A DNA stretch of 64,000 nt from Agromyces agglutinans (lineage in GTDB: Bacteria > Actinomycetota > Actinomycetes > Actinomycetales > Microbacteriaceae), in contig NZ_WJIF01000003.1 of assembly GCF_009647605.1 (NCBI RefSeq), forward strand, positions 283,987 to 347,986, in the 5' to 3' direction. This document shows positions 26,561-34,991 of this stretch, in pieces. The translations under genes and the position numbers were made by a program. Below the pieces are notes generated by a model. The model had not been told where the DNA came from and searched no databases. It saw only the letters and a program-made list of their open reading frames with translations. Numbering within the stretch: position 1 is the first letter of the stretch; every line of letters starts with the position of its first letter.

Positions 26561-28180
26561 TCATCGCGTCCAGGTGCCGAGCCGGTTGGCGTCGAAGAAC
26601 TGCAGCGTCATCGTCTCGGCACCTGCGGCCGCGTCGGCACCAGCGCCTCCGCCGCCGACCGCGAACGTCGCCGACGACTTCGAGCCCCACGGCGCATTCT
26701 CGCCCGTGGGCGTGAAGGCGAACACGTCGCCGTCCCACGGTTCGAGCTCGAGTTCGTAGCCGCCGTCGGGCCCGAGTCGCACCACGAGCGCGTCGCCCTC
26801 GACGGCCACCGTGGCGTCGCCGAAGTACGGGTTCGACCACGTGCCCGTGTAGGTATCGAGCGGGCCGGGCGCCGAGGCATCCGTCGGCGGTTCCTGGTCG
26901 ACCAGGTCGCCGGCCGGCTCGTGGTAGTGCGCCAGGGCGGCGCCGTAGTCGGCCAGCCAGTCCCGGTGCACCTCGCCGAACTGCACCCGGTCGAGGAACG
27001 TGCCGACGATCGCCTCGGCGGCGCCGACTGGCCCGCCGTTCGTGAGGGCGACGACGCCGAGGTCGAGGGCCGGCACGACCTGGAAGTTCGTCGCCCCGCC
27101 GAGGCAGAACGCGCCCGAGTGGCTGAAGGTGGTGTGGCCCGTCGGGTCGGTGCCGGTGTTGAAGCCGTACCCGTAGAAGCCCGCGCGGAAGTCCGGCGCA
27201 CCGGCGTGGCCCGACACGATCTCGGGCGAGATCGCGGGCAGCAGCGCGGCCGGGTCGACGAGCTCCTCGCCCGAGGCCGTGCCCTCACCGATCAGCAGAG
27301 ACATCCACTTGGCGAGGTCGAGCACGTTCGAGCTGACGCCGCCGGCGGGCGACTGCGCGTCGGCGTCGCGCTCGTACAGCGCCTGGAACTCGCCGTCGAC
27401 GAGGGCGTGCAGCGTCGCGCGGTTCTCGCGCTCGACGAAATCCTCGTGTCGCGAGCTCGTCGAGTCCATGCCGAGCGGTTCGTACAGCTCCTGCTCCGAG
27501 AGGGTCGCCCAATCGACGCCGGCGGCGTTCGCGACGGCCTCGGCGCCCGCCGTGAGCCCGAAGTTCGCGTACGCGTACGTCGTGCGGAACGGCGACAGCG
27601 GCTGCAGGTCGAGGTGGTCGAGCACGTACTCGCGGTCGTAGCCGATGTCCTCGAGGTCGTCGCCGGCCGCCATCGGCAGCCCCGATCGATGAGCGAAGAG
27701 GTCGCCGATCGTGACCTCGTCGCTCACCCACGGGTCGGCGAGCGAGAAGCCGGGCAGGAGCGGCGCCGCGGGCGTGTCCCAGTCGAGGTCGCCGCCGATC
27801 TGCGTCGCGACGACGGTGGCCGCGATCGGCTTCGACATCGAGGCGATCTGGAACACGGTGGATTCGTCGATCGGCGTGTCGTCGCCGACCTCGCGCACGC
27901 CGAACCCCTCGGCGAAGAGCAGTTCGTCGCCCTGGACCACGGCGACGGCGGCGCCCGGCACGCCCGAGCCCTCGAGGATCGCCTCGATGTCGTCGGGCAG
28001 CGCCTCGAGCGCGGCGTCGAGGCCGCCCTCGGCGAGCTCGACCGCGTCGCCGGGCGGCGGGCCGTCGCTCGAGACCCGCGGCGCGTACGCCTCGGGCTGC
28101 GGCGTGCAGGCGGTCACCGCGACGACGGCCGCGATGATCGTGACGGCGGCCGCGAGCGACCGGATGCGGCGTCGAGCCAT
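26561..28180 (-). CDS. Beta-lactamase-family serine hydrolase, lipoprotein
   Basis: 539 aa from the ATG at 28178-28180. N-terminus with hydrophobic stretch AVTIIAAVVAVTAC giving a lipobox cysteine at residue 25, so anchored outside the membrane. Catalytic SxxK appears as IASMSKPIAA and the Tyr motif as TYAYANFGLTAGAE; SHSGAFCLGGATNFQV is the KTG-box equivalent. The C-terminal ~100 residues form a beta-rich accessory domain (TYTGTWSNPYFGDATVAVEGD). Members include esterases, D-aminopeptidases and PBP-like proteins; true beta-lactamase action is unlikely. Confidence 0.88.
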   Translation of the reverse strand: MARRRIRSLAAAVTIIAAVVAVTACTPQPEAYAPRVSSDGPPPGDAVELAEGGLDAALEALPDDIEAILEGSGVPGAAVAVVQGDELLFAEGFGVREVGDDTPIDESTVFQIASMSKPIAATVVATQIGGDLDWDTPAAPLLPGFSLADPWVSDEVTIGDLFAHRSGLPMAAGDDLEDIGYDREYVLDHLDLQPLSPFRTTYAYANFGLTAGAEAVANAAGVDWATLSEQELYEPLGMDSTSSRHEDFVERENRATLHALVDGEFQALYERDADAQSPAGGVSSNVLDLAKWMSLLIGEGTASGEELVDPAALLPAISPEIVSGHAGAPDFRAGFYGYGFNTGTDPTGHTTFSHSGAFCLGGATNFQVVPALDLGVVALTNGGPVGAAEAIVGTFLDRVQFGEVHRDWLADYGAALAHYHEPAGDLVDQEPPTDASAPGPLDTYTGTWSNPYFGDATVAVEGDALVVRLGPDGGYELELEPWDGDVFAFTPTGENAPWGSKSSATFAVGGGGAGADAAAGAETMTLQFFDANRLGTWTR

Positions 28181-28281
28181 GGTTCCTCCCCCGAGAACTG
28201 CCGCGAGCCTATCCGGGGCGGGGTCGTGCCGCTGTCCCACGTTCGGGGCGGGCGAGCGGCGATCGAGGGGGGTGGAGCGCG

Positions 28282-28848
28282 TCAGCGCCGCCCGCGCTGC
28301 TCCGACGCCGGGCCGTAGATGATGATGCCGGCGATCGGGATGAGCAGGAAGAACAGCCAGGCCCACGCCCAGCCCTCCCACGCGAAGCCCGCGATGAAGA
28401 AGAGACCCAGCGCGACGAACGGGATGAACGCCATGATCGTCGCGCCCCACGGGCCGCCCAGCGCCTTCGACGAGCTCCAGGCGTCGTGCGACCGCGGCGC
28501 GGGCGCGCCGTACCCCGGCCCGCCGTACGCGCCGGCTCCGCCGTACGCGCCGCCTCCGCCGTACGCGCCGCCTCCGCCGGGCCCGCCGTACGCGCCGGCG
28601 CCGGGTCCGGCACCGCCGCCGGTGCCCGGCCACCCCTGCGCGGCCGACGCCGGCCCGGGCAGGTCCACGAACAGCGGTGCGAGATCGCCCCACGTGACCG
28701 CGGCGCGAGCGGATGCCGCGCGCTCGTCGAACTCGGACGGCGTGAGCCGTCCCTCGTCGCGGGCGCGGGCGAGCGCATCGACGGCGCCCTCGCGCTCCTG
28801 GGTGCCGACCCGTTCGCCGGGCCGTGCGGGGTTCGCGTAGTCCACCAT
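28282..28848 (-). CDS. DUF1707 domain membrane protein
   Basis: 188 aa from the ATG at 28846-28848. Residues ~12-65 (RVGTQEREGAVDALARARDEGRLTPSEFDERAASARAAVTWGDLA) are a DUF1707 domain. Residues ~72-118 are GGAYGG-type repeats, encoded by GCCGTACGC repeats at about 28508-28600. Two hydrophobic segments follow (TIMAFIPFVALGLFFIAGF and WAWLFFLLIPIAGIIIYG). DUF1707 proteins are actinobacterial membrane proteins of unknown role. Diverges from the NYN gene. Confidence 0.85.
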   Translation of the reverse strand: MVDYANPARPGERVGTQEREGAVDALARARDEGRLTPSEFDERAASARAAVTWGDLAPLFVDLPGPASAAQGWPGTGGGAGPGAGAYGGPGGGGAYGGGGAYGGAGAYGGPGYGAPAPRSHDAWSSSKALGGPWGATIMAFIPFVALGLFFIAGFAWEGWAWAWLFFLLIPIAGIIIYGPASEQRGRR

Positions 28849-28920
28849 GCCCCCAGCATCCCGCAGTCTCCCCGTGCGCGGAACCCGCCGGGCGAATGCC
28901 GCCCGCGCGAATGCCGCCGC

Positions 28921-28980
28921 GCGAATGCCCGCCTCGCGAATGCCCGCCTCGCGAATGCCCGCCTCGCGAATGCCCGCCTC
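28921..28980. repeat. 15-bp tandem repeat, four exact copies
   Basis: GCGAATGCCCGCCTC repeated exactly four times, preceded by diverged copies from about 28890 (GGCGAATGCCGCCC, GCGCGAATGCCGCC). It fills the promoter region between the divergent DUF1707 and NYN genes (28849-29027), so copy number could affect their expression. No other element is visible in that gap. Confidence 0.9.
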
Positions 28981-29027
28981 CACCCGCCATCGGCTCGCGC
29001 CCAGCCCGGCGGCGTAGGCTCGGGAGC

Positions 29028-30173
29028 ATGGCCGCACAGGTGGAACCCCGCGTCGCCCTCTACTTCGACTTCGACAACATCGTCATCTCCCGCTACGACC
29101 AACTGCACGGCGACGGCGCGTACCGCAAGGACACGTCGCGCACGAAGGCACCGACCGCCGGCACGAAGACGGCCGCGCGCCTCCTCGAGGCGACGGTCGA
29201 CGTCGACGCCGTGCTCGACTTCGCGGCGACGTTCGGCACGATCGCGCTCGCCCGCGCCTACGCCGACTGGTCGACGCCGGTGAACGCGAGCTACCGCGGG
29301 CAGCTGATCGACCGCGCGGTCGACCTCGTGCAGCTCTTCCCGTTGTCGGCGACGAAGAACGGCGCCGACATCCGGCTGGCGGTCGACGCCGTCGAAGACC
29401 TCTTCCGGCTCGATGATCTCACCCACATCGTGATCGTCGCGGGCGACTCCGACTACGTCGCACTCGCGCAGAAGGCCAAGCGGCTCGGCCGCTACGTCGT
29501 CGGCATCGGCGTCGCCGGCGGCACGAGTCGGGCGCTCACCGCGTCGTGCGACGAGTACGCCGACTACGACGCGCTGCTGACGACGGATGCCTCGGTCGAC
29601 GAGGACGAGATCCCTCCGGCCCCCAGGGGTCGGGGGCGGGGAGCCGCCGCCTCCGGACGCGGCGCCGAGCCCGCCGCGGCCGCCGGGGCCGCCGACCAGA
29701 CGGCGCCGGCAGCAGACACCGCCGACACGACCGAGACCGAGCCCGCCGCCCCCAAGGCGAGGTCGTCGCGCGGGCGCGGCGGCCGCGGCCGCGCCACGTC
29801 GGAATCGATCGCCGCGAAGGCGGATGCCTCGGCGGAGCCGGCCGACGAGGCCGACGAGGCCGCCGAGCAGCCCTCGAAGGCCGGCCTCGCGGTCGCGTTC
29901 TCGGCGGCGGCACCCGAGCTCGCCGCCGACTCGGTGCCCTCGCGCAACCCGAGCCGGCTGCTGCTGAAGGCCCTCGAGCTCATGCGCGCGAAGAACGACC
30001 AGGAGTGGCAGGCCTCGGGCGCGGTGAAGAGCCAGATGCTGCGCATGGATCCCGCGTTCCAGGAGCGCCGGCTCGGCTTCGACTCGTTCACCGATTTCGT
30101 GAAGTCGCGCGGCGGCGTCGTCGAGCTCGACGAGTCGGCCAACCGCGTGCGCATCCGGCCGAAGAAGGACTGA
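29028..30173 (+). CDS. NYN-domain nuclease-like protein with C-terminal LOTUS (OST-HTH) domain
   Basis: 381 aa from the ATG at 29028. Residues ~8-185 are a NYN/PIN-like domain: ALYFDFDNIVISR supplies Asp14 and Asp16, and HIVIVAGDSDYVALAQKAK supplies the distal acidic residues of the metal site. A ~110-residue Ala/Glu/Arg-rich disordered linker follows (GRGRG... SSRGRGGRGRA), then an OST-HTH/LOTUS-like domain (RLLLKALELMRAKNDQEWQA ... GFDSFTDFVKSRGGVVELDE). The family is expected to bind or cut RNA, with the LOTUS domain recognising RNA structure. Target unknown. Confidence 0.88.
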   Translation: MAAQVEPRVALYFDFDNIVISRYDQLHGDGAYRKDTSRTKAPTAGTKTAARLLEATVDVDAVLDFAATFGTIALARAYADWSTPVNASYRGQLIDRAVDLVQLFPLSATKNGADIRLAVDAVEDLFRLDDLTHIVIVAGDSDYVALAQKAKRLGRYVVGIGVAGGTSRALTASCDEYADYDALLTTDASVDEDEIPPAPRGRGRGAAASGRGAEPAAAAGAADQTAPAADTADTTETEPAAPKARSSRGRGGRGRATSESIAAKADASAEPADEADEAAEQPSKAGLAVAFSAAAPELAADSVPSRNPSRLLLKALELMRAKNDQEWQASGAVKSQMLRMDPAFQERRLGFDSFTDFVKSRGGVVELDESANRVRIRPKKD

Positions 30174-30185
30174 ACTCCGCTCCGC

Positions 30186-30223
30186 TGTGGTCTGACCACA
30201 TCTGCTACTGTGGTCAGACCACA
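30186..30223. promoter_or_regulatory. Two perfect 15-bp operators of the FadR-type repressor
   Basis: TGTGGTCTGACCACA (30186-30200) and TGTGGTCAGACCACA (30209-30223): each is TGTGGTC-N-GACCACA, the TGGT..ACCA pattern bound by FadR-subfamily GntR regulators. Centres are 23 bp apart, about two helical turns. TACTGT between them (30206-30211) could be the -10 box. The regulator ATG is 17 bp downstream. Confidence 0.88.
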
Positions 30224-30239
30224 CGCGGAGGAACGGGCG

Positions 30240-30977
30240 ATGACGATCGAGCAGGCCGGAACGGCCGAGGCATCCGTCGCCCCGGCGCGCGCGTGGCGCG
30301 CCGTCCTCGAGCACGTCGAACGCGGACTCCTCGACGGCGACCTCGCTCCCGGCGACCGCCTCCCCGGCGAGCGCGCCCTCTCGACCGACCTCGGCGTCGG
30401 CCGCTCGAGCGTGCGCGAGGCGCTGCGCGTGCTCGAGGCGATGGGCCTGGTGCGTACGGCCGCGGGCTCGGGCCCCAATGCCGGCGCCATCATCATCTCG
30501 ACCCCCGGCGGCGCCATGAGCGCCCTCATGCGCCTGCAGGTCGCCGCCCGCGGGTTCCCCGTCGCCGACATCGTGCGCACGCGCCTCACGCTCGAGGCAT
30601 CCGTCGTCGGCGACCTCGCGGATGCCTCGCCGCCGCGCGATCTCGGCGACGCCGACCGGCTGCTCGACGCCATGGACGACGACGCCCTCGCCCCCGCCGA
30701 GTTCCTCGCGCTCGACGCGCAGTTCCACCTCGCGCTCGCGGAGGCATCCGGCAACCAGGTGATCACCGCGACGATGGCGGGCCTGCGCAGCGGCATCGAG
30801 GGCTACGCCCTCGACGGCCTCGACCGCATCGCCGACTGGCCGGCCACGCGCGACCGGCTGCGCGGCGAGCACCGCGGCGTCGTCGCCGCGATCCGGCAGG
30901 CGGATGCCCCGCTCGCGCGCACGCGCATCCACGACCACATCTCGGGGTACTACGCCGAGATCTCGCTCGACGGCTGA
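30240..30977 (+). CDS. lldR: FadR/GntR family regulator, probable lactate-responsive LldR
   Basis: 245 aa from the ATG at 30240 (GGAGGAACGGGCG upstream). Winged helix: LLDGDLAPGDRLPGERALSTDLGVGRSSVREALRVLEAMGLVRT; C-terminal FCD domain with metal/ligand residues: RTRLTLEASVVGDLA, LDAQFHLALAEASGN and EHRGVVAAIRQAD...ARTRIHDHI. It directly precedes the L-lactate dehydrogenase gene and its own promoter has twin operators. By analogy L-lactate would release it; that is inferred. Confidence 0.85.
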   Translation: MTIEQAGTAEASVAPARAWRAVLEHVERGLLDGDLAPGDRLPGERALSTDLGVGRSSVREALRVLEAMGLVRTAAGSGPNAGAIIISTPGGAMSALMRLQVAARGFPVADIVRTRLTLEASVVGDLADASPPRDLGDADRLLDAMDDDALAPAEFLALDAQFHLALAEASGNQVITATMAGLRSGIEGYALDGLDRIADWPATRDRLRGEHRGVVAAIRQADAPLARTRIHDHISGYYAEISLDG

Positions 30978-31058
30978 GCGCGCCGGTACCGACACCGACC
31001 AGACCCACCCGACCACCACCACCGACCGACGACCGACCCAGACCGACCAGGAGACGAC

Positions 31059-32498
31059 ATGGCGAAGAAGCCCTACCCGACCGTGCCGCGGCAGTTCCCG
31101 AAGCCCGCCGAGATCTTCGAGCTGATGCAGTTCAAGACGCCGACGCTGAACGCGACCGACCGCCGGCTCGAGAAGGCCCTCACGATCGCCGACCTGCGCG
31201 ACATCGCGAAGCGCCGCACGCCGAAGGCCGCGTTCGACTACACCGAGGGCGCCGCCGAGGGCGAGATCTCGCTCGCCCGTGCGCGCCAGGCGTTCCAGGA
31301 CGTCGAGTTCCACCCGTCGATCCTGCGCAACGTGCCCGTCGTCGACACGACGCGCGAGGTGCTGGGCGGCACGAGCGCGCTGCCGTTCGGCATCGCGCCG
31401 ACCGGGTTCACGCGCCTCATGCAGACCGAGGGCGAGATCGCGGGCGCGGGCGCGGCCGCGGCGGCCGGCATCCCGTTCACCCTGTCGACGCTCGGCACGA
31501 CGTCGATCGAGGGCGTGAAGGGCGCGAACCCGACCGGGCGCAACTGGTTCCAGCTGTACGTCATGCGCGACCGCGAGATCTCGTACGAGCTGACCCGGCG
31601 CGCGGCCGCGGCCGGCTTCGACACGCTCTTCTTCACGGTCGACACCCCCGTGGCCGGTGCGCGCCTGCGCGACAAGCGCAACGGCTTCTCGATCCCGCCG
31701 CAGCTGACGCCCGGCACGATCGTCAACGCGATCCCGCGGCCCGCGTGGTGGATCAACTTCCTCACCACGCCGAAGCTCGAGTTCGCGTCGCTCTCGACGA
31801 CGGGCGGCACGGTCGGCGAGATGCTCGACGCGGCGATGGACCCGACCATCTCGTTCGACGACCTCGACATCATCCGCAGCATGTGGCCGGGCAAGATCGT
31901 CGTCAAGGGCGTGCAGACCGTCGAGGACGCGAAGCTCCTCGCCGCGCGCGGCGTCGACGGCGTCGTGCTCTCGAACCACGGCGGTCGCCAGCTCGACCGC
32001 GCGCCCATCCCGTTCCACCTGCTGCCCGACGTGGTCCGCGAGGTCGGTGGCGACCTCGAGGTGCATGTCGACACCGGCATCATGAACGGCGCCGACATCG
32101 TGGCATCCGTCGCCCTCGGCGCACGCTTCACGCTGATCGGCCGCGCCTACCTCTACGGCCTCATGGCGGGCGGGCGCCGCGGCGTCGACCGCACCATCTC
32201 GATCCTGCGCAGCGAGATCGAGCGCACCATGAAGCTGCTCGAGGTGTCGACGCTCGACGAGCTCGGCCCGCAGCACGTCACGCAGCTCGCGCGCCTCCAG
32301 CCGATCGCCCGGCCCGTGCAGGCCGCGGCGGAGCAGGCCGTCGCGGCCAAGCCGAAGTCGGTGCGCGCGCCGCGAGCCACGGCGGCGAAGGCGACCGCGA
32401 CGAAGACGGCGACGGCGACGGTGAAGAAGCCCGTCGCACGCACCGCAGCGGCGGCAGCCAAGGCGACCCCGACCACGAAGGCCGCGCCGAAGGCCTGA
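31059..32498 (+). CDS. lldD: FMN-dependent L-lactate dehydrogenase with Lys/Ala-rich C-terminal tail
   Basis: 479 aa. Residues 1-420 are an FMN alpha-hydroxyacid oxidase: [56 protein letters not shown] and [12 protein letters not shown] with catalytic His307, then [19 protein letters not shown] and [20 protein letters not shown]. Residues ~421-479 are an extra tail made almost only of Ala, Lys, Thr, Val and Pro, like histone H1 or mycobacterial HupB tails. Members pass electrons from L-lactate to quinone at the membrane. The tail is unusual and may bind nucleic acid, membrane or ribosome. Gap 30978-31058 is GACC-rich with no clear site. Confidence 0.88.
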   Translation: MAKKPYPTVPRQFPKPAEIFELMQFKTPTLNATDRRLEKALTIADLRDIAKRRTPKAAFDYTEGAAEGEISLARARQAFQDVEFHPSILRNVPVVDTTREVLGGTSALPFGIAPTGFTRLMQTEGEIAGAGAAAAAGIPFTLSTLGTTSIEGVKGANPTGRNWFQLYVMRDREISYELTRRAAAAGFDTLFFTVDTPVAGARLRDKRNGFSIPPQLTPGTIVNAIPRPAWWINFLTTPKLEFASLSTTGGTVGEMLDAAMDPTISFDDLDIIRSMWPGKIVVKGVQTVEDAKLLAARGVDGVVLSNHGGRQLDRAPIPFHLLPDVVREVGGDLEVHVDTGIMNGADIVASVALGARFTLIGRAYLYGLMAGGRRGVDRTISILRSEIERTMKLLEVSTLDELGPQHVTQLARLQPIARPVQAAAEQAVAAKPKSVRAPRATAAKATATKTATATVKKPVARTAAAAAKATPTTKAAPKA

Positions 32499-32525
32499 CC
32501 CGGCGGCCGGCCCAGACCGAGTTCA

Positions 32526-32579
32526 CAGGATGAGCCGCTTCATACCCGCTCCACGGCCGGTCTGAAGCGGCTCATCCTG
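32526..32579. terminator. 17-bp perfect inverted repeat between converging genes
   Basis: Arms 32526-32542 (CAGGATGAGCCGCTTCA) and 32563-32579 are exact reverse complements with a 20-nt loop. It lies after lldD (stop 32498) and after the stop of the basic-protein gene (32624) coming the other way, so it can terminate both. No T-run is present. Confidence 0.75.
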
Positions 32580-32623
32580 CATACGCCGCCTCGGCAGCGG
32601 CCTCGGCGGGATCGCGGCACACC

Positions 32624-33178
32624 TCACCGCCCCGGCCGCGCGCCCCGCTCCTGCTTCCGGATGTCGCGGTCGACCTGCTTGCGCAGGTCCTTCGCGCGCT
32701 CGGCGTCGGTCGGCGCGACGATCGCCTCGTGCACGGTGAGCAGGGCGACCCGCTTGGCCATCTTCTGCACCTGGTCGGACTGCTTGCGCCGCCGCTTGGC
32801 CAGGTCGGCCCGCGCCTTCGCCCGCACCGCGGCGTCCGCACCGACGATACGGCGACCATCGCGGCGCTCGCGTCGGGCACTCCGCCCCGTCGCCGTGCCG
32901 GCCTGCTTCGCCGCCGCGGGCCCGAACCGGATCGAGGCACGGTCGAGCCAGGCGGCCGCGCGTTCGGCGCGAAGCGCGGCGAGCCTCGGCGTGCGCCGGC
33001 GCTCGGTCGCCGCCGCCTGCACGGACGCCTCGGCGAACCGCACCGCCGACTCGAGTCGCATCCTCGCCCGCGCGCCCTTCGGCAGTCGCTTGGCCATGCG
33101 CCGCACCTCGGTCTCCATGGTGCGGGCCGCCTCGATCGCGCGCTTCGCGCGTCGACGTTCCTCCCTCGTCGTCGCCAT
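32624..33178 (-). CDS. Highly basic hypothetical protein
   Basis: 184 aa from the ATG at 33176-33178, beginning two bases after the preceding stop (33181). Almost a quarter Arg plus Lys (MATTREERRRAKRAIEAART ... AKRRRKQSDQVQKMAKRVALL ... VDRDIRKQERGARPGR), rich in long amphipathic alpha-helix and without membrane segments. No family recognised. Charge and helix content would suit nucleic-acid binding, but repeated REER-like stretches can also be simple coiled coil. Cotranscribed with the acidic 115-aa protein upstream. Confidence 0.65.
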   Translation of the reverse strand: MATTREERRRAKRAIEAARTMETEVRRMAKRLPKGARARMRLESAVRFAEASVQAAATERRRTPRLAALRAERAAAWLDRASIRFGPAAAKQAGTATGRSARRERRDGRRIVGADAAVRAKARADLAKRRRKQSDQVQKMAKRVALLTVHEAIVAPTDAERAKDLRKQVDRDIRKQERGARPGR

Positions 33179-33180
33179 GG

Positions 33181-33528
33181 TCACGCCCCGTCGATCAGGT
33201 CGAGCAGCCGCTTGGCGGCGTCGCGGATCTCGTCGTGGTCGTACTGCCCGGCGCGGCTCTCGAGCGAGATCACCGCGCACCGGTGCACCCGGCGGAAGTC
33301 GCCGTACGGGAACGAGTAGGCCTCCTTGGTCTCCTCGTTCGCGTCGTCGTCGATGCCGAGGTGCCAGTGCCGGTACTCCGTCCAGCCCTCCTTCTCGATG
33401 AAGTCGTTCTCCTGGTCGGCGCTCGGTGCATCCTCGCTCCAGTCGTCGCGCTCGTCGCGGTCGACCTTGCCGTCGCGCACGAGCGACCGCGCGTGGCGCA
33501 GCGCCGTCTCGTTCAGCCGGATCGCCAT
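33181..33528 (-). CDS. Acidic hypothetical protein
   Basis: 115 aa from the ATG at 33526-33528 (GGGAGCAACGAC upstream). Sequence features: MAIRLNETALRHARSLVRDGKVDRDERDDWSEDAP, many Asp/Glu, then WTEYRHWHLGIDDDANEETKEAYSFPYGDFRRVHRCAVISLESRAGQYDHDEIRDAAKRLLDLIDGA. It looks like a small globular conserved protein found without known function; no motif assigned. The gene directly precedes a strongly basic partner with a 2-bp gap, so the two products may interact (inference). Confidence 0.75.
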   Translation of the reverse strand: MAIRLNETALRHARSLVRDGKVDRDERDDWSEDAPSADQENDFIEKEGWTEYRHWHLGIDDDANEETKEAYSFPYGDFRRVHRCAVISLESRAGQYDHDEIRDAAKRLLDLIDGA

Positions 33529-33811
33529 GTCGTTGCTCCCTTCGTGCCCTGAACCTCCGGTCTACGTGAGACGCGGATGCCGCGGCAAGGGGTTGCGGCG
33601 GGCGCGGCACCGGCCCAGCACCCGCCGGCCCGGCACCCGCCGGCCCGGCGCCGGTCCGGCACGATTTGGCGGGATCTCGCCGGCGCGCGGCGCGATCTCA
33701 CGACCGCCCGCGCCCGACGAGCCGGAAGGATCGGCTCATCGCACCGCGGAGACGCGGAGACGCGGAGACGCGCGATGGAGCATCCGCGATGGAACAACAT
33801 GAGGAGCGGAC
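33529..33811. other. Gene-free region between divergent genes
   Basis: 283 bp upstream of both the acidic-protein gene and the RBBP9-like hydrolase. It holds repeated CCGGCCCGGCACCCGCCGG-type GC tracts near 33610-33660 and an 8-bp tandem repeat (33745-33768). No promoter hexamers stand out and no convincing small gene was found. Confidence 0.6.
33745..33768. repeat. CGCGGAGA tandem repeat, three copies
   Basis: Three exact copies of the 8-bp unit followed by a partial one, about 45 bp upstream of the hydrolase ATG. Contraction or expansion would shift promoter spacing. Confidence 0.8.
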
Positions 33812-34345
33812 ATGATCGGCGTGGTGGTACCGGGCATCGACGGGTCGGGCCCCGAGCACTGGCAGACCCTCTGGGAGCAGGGCGACTCCGGGCTGGCCCG
33901 GTTCGCGCCGTCCTCCTGGGAGGCCCCCGAGCGCGACGACTGGCGGCTCGCCCTGGCGGCTGCGGTGAGCGCGGCCGGTCCGCGGGCGATCGTGATCGCG
34001 CACAGCCTCGGATGCCTCGCCGCCGTCGACGTGCTGCTCGACCGGCTGCCCGCCGGGGGCGCCTTCCTGGTCGCCCCGCCCGACGTCGACGGACCGGCCT
34101 ACCCCGACGCCGCGGCCTCGTTCCGGGGCATCCGGCCCGCGCCGCTCGCGGTGCCCGCGATCGTCGTCGCGAGCGACGACGATCCGTTCAGCTCCCCCGC
34201 GGCGACGGCGCGGTTCGCCGGGGCCATCGGCGCCTCGGTCGTGAGCGTCGGCGCGCACGGGCACCTCAACGCCGCGAGCGGGCTCGGCGACTGGCCGGAG
34301 GGCCGGCGCCTGCTCGCCGCATTCGCGGCGGGGCTCAGCGCCTGA
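33812..34345 (+). CDS. RBBP9/YdeN family alpha/beta hydrolase
   Basis: 177 aa from the ATG at 33812 with GAGGAG upstream. VVVPGIDGSGPEHWQTLWEQ is the RBBP9/YdeN opening, AIVIAHSLGCLAAVDVL holds the serine nucleophile, IVVASDDDPFSS the acid and GAHGHLNAASGLGDWPEG the histidine. These small cytoplasmic serine hydrolases have unknown physiological substrates. The last 11 bp overlap the converging DHFR-like gene. Confidence 0.9.
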   Translation: MIGVVVPGIDGSGPEHWQTLWEQGDSGLARFAPSSWEAPERDDWRLALAAAVSAAGPRAIVIAHSLGCLAAVDVLLDRLPAGGAFLVAPPDVDGPAYPDAAASFRGIRPAPLAVPAIVVASDDDPFSSPAATARFAGAIGASVVSVGAHGHLNAASGLGDWPEGRRLLAAFAAGLSA

Positions 34346-34922
34346 CGTACTCCGAGACGACCACGCCCGACTCGTAGGCCGTGGTCGCGACCTCGGCGAA
34401 CGCGCGCGGCTCGTAGGCGCCGGGTGCGAACAGCGGGATGCCGGCGCCGAAGAGCAGCGGCTGGCGCTTGAGCACGAGCCGGTCGATCTCGTCGACGAGC
34501 TGCGTGGCGAGCTGCCCGCCGCCGCAGAGCCAGACGGCCCGGCCCGGTTCGGCCTTGAGCCGTCGCACGACCTCGACCGGGTCCTCGTCGGTCACCTCGA
34601 GGTTCGGCCGCTCGCCGAGGTCGTCGTCGAGGTGCGAGCGCGTGAAGACGATCTGCCGGAGGTGCCGGTAGGGGCTCGTGGCGCCCATCGGCAGGCCGAC
34701 GGCGTAGGTGTTCCACCCCATGAGCACGGTGTCGAAGCCGCCGCCCGATTGGTCGATGCCGAGGGCGGCGGCCAGGTCGGTCGGCACGGCGTCGGCGAAC
34801 CGTTCGTTCTGGGCCGACATGTGGTCGCCCTCCACGAGGAAGGCGTCGAATTCGCCGTAGGGGCCGGCGATGCAACCGTCGAGGCTGACGGCCACGTAGT
34901 ACACGAGTTCTCGCACGTTCAT
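34335..34922 (-). CDS. Dihydrofolate-reductase-fold protein (RibD C-terminal-like)
   Basis: 195 aa from the ATG at 34920-34922. LVYYVAVSLDGCIAGPYGEFDAFL, DTVLMGWNTYAVGLPMG, RQIVFTRSHLDD, VWLCGGGQLATQLVDEIDRLVLKRQPLLFGAGIPLF are hallmarks of the RibD_C/DHFR-like NADPH reductases found singly in actinobacteria. Divergent from a TetR regulator with palindromic sites in the 69-bp gap, which likely controls it. Substrate unknown. Confidence 0.9.
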   Translation of the reverse strand: MNVRELVYYVAVSLDGCIAGPYGEFDAFLVEGDHMSAQNERFADAVPTDLAAALGIDQSGGGFDTVLMGWNTYAVGLPMGATSPYRHLRQIVFTRSHLDDDLGERPNLEVTDEDPVEVVRRLKAEPGRAVWLCGGGQLATQLVDEIDRLVLKRQPLLFGAGIPLFAPGAYEPRAFAEVATTAYESGVVVSEYVRR

Positions 34923-34938
34923 TCCTATCCACGACTGA

Positions 34939-34982
34939 TGTAGTGATTGCGAGACTACAACACGCGTAGTGGTTACCGCTAC
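34939..34982. promoter_or_regulatory. TetR operator pair
   Basis: TGTAGT-N9-ACTACA (34939-34959) and GTAG-N9-CTAC (34966-34982), both opening GTAGTGRTTRC, lie between the divergent DHFR-fold and TetR genes. The second lies just before the TetR ATG at 34992. Confidence 0.7.
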
Positions 34983-34991
34983 CATCGAGCC

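Noticed and set aside
26561..28180. Antibiotic beta-lactamase
   Set aside because: The fold shares SxxK and YxN but the lipoprotein form, length and C-terminal domain fit the broad serine hydrolase family, not a resistance enzyme.
28921..28980. CRISPR array
   Set aside because: Exact contiguous 15-bp repeats without spacers and without cas genes are simple tandem repeats.
26561..29029. 822-residue reading of the serine hydrolase frame
   Set aside because: The N-terminal ~280 residues run through the DUF1707 gene and tandem repeats; the lipoprotein signal at 28180 marks the real start.
28209..32276. 1355-residue antisense frame over the NYN, lldR and lldD genes
   Set aside because: It crosses three well-supported genes on the other strand and shows no recognisable domain; long antisense frames are expected at this GC content.
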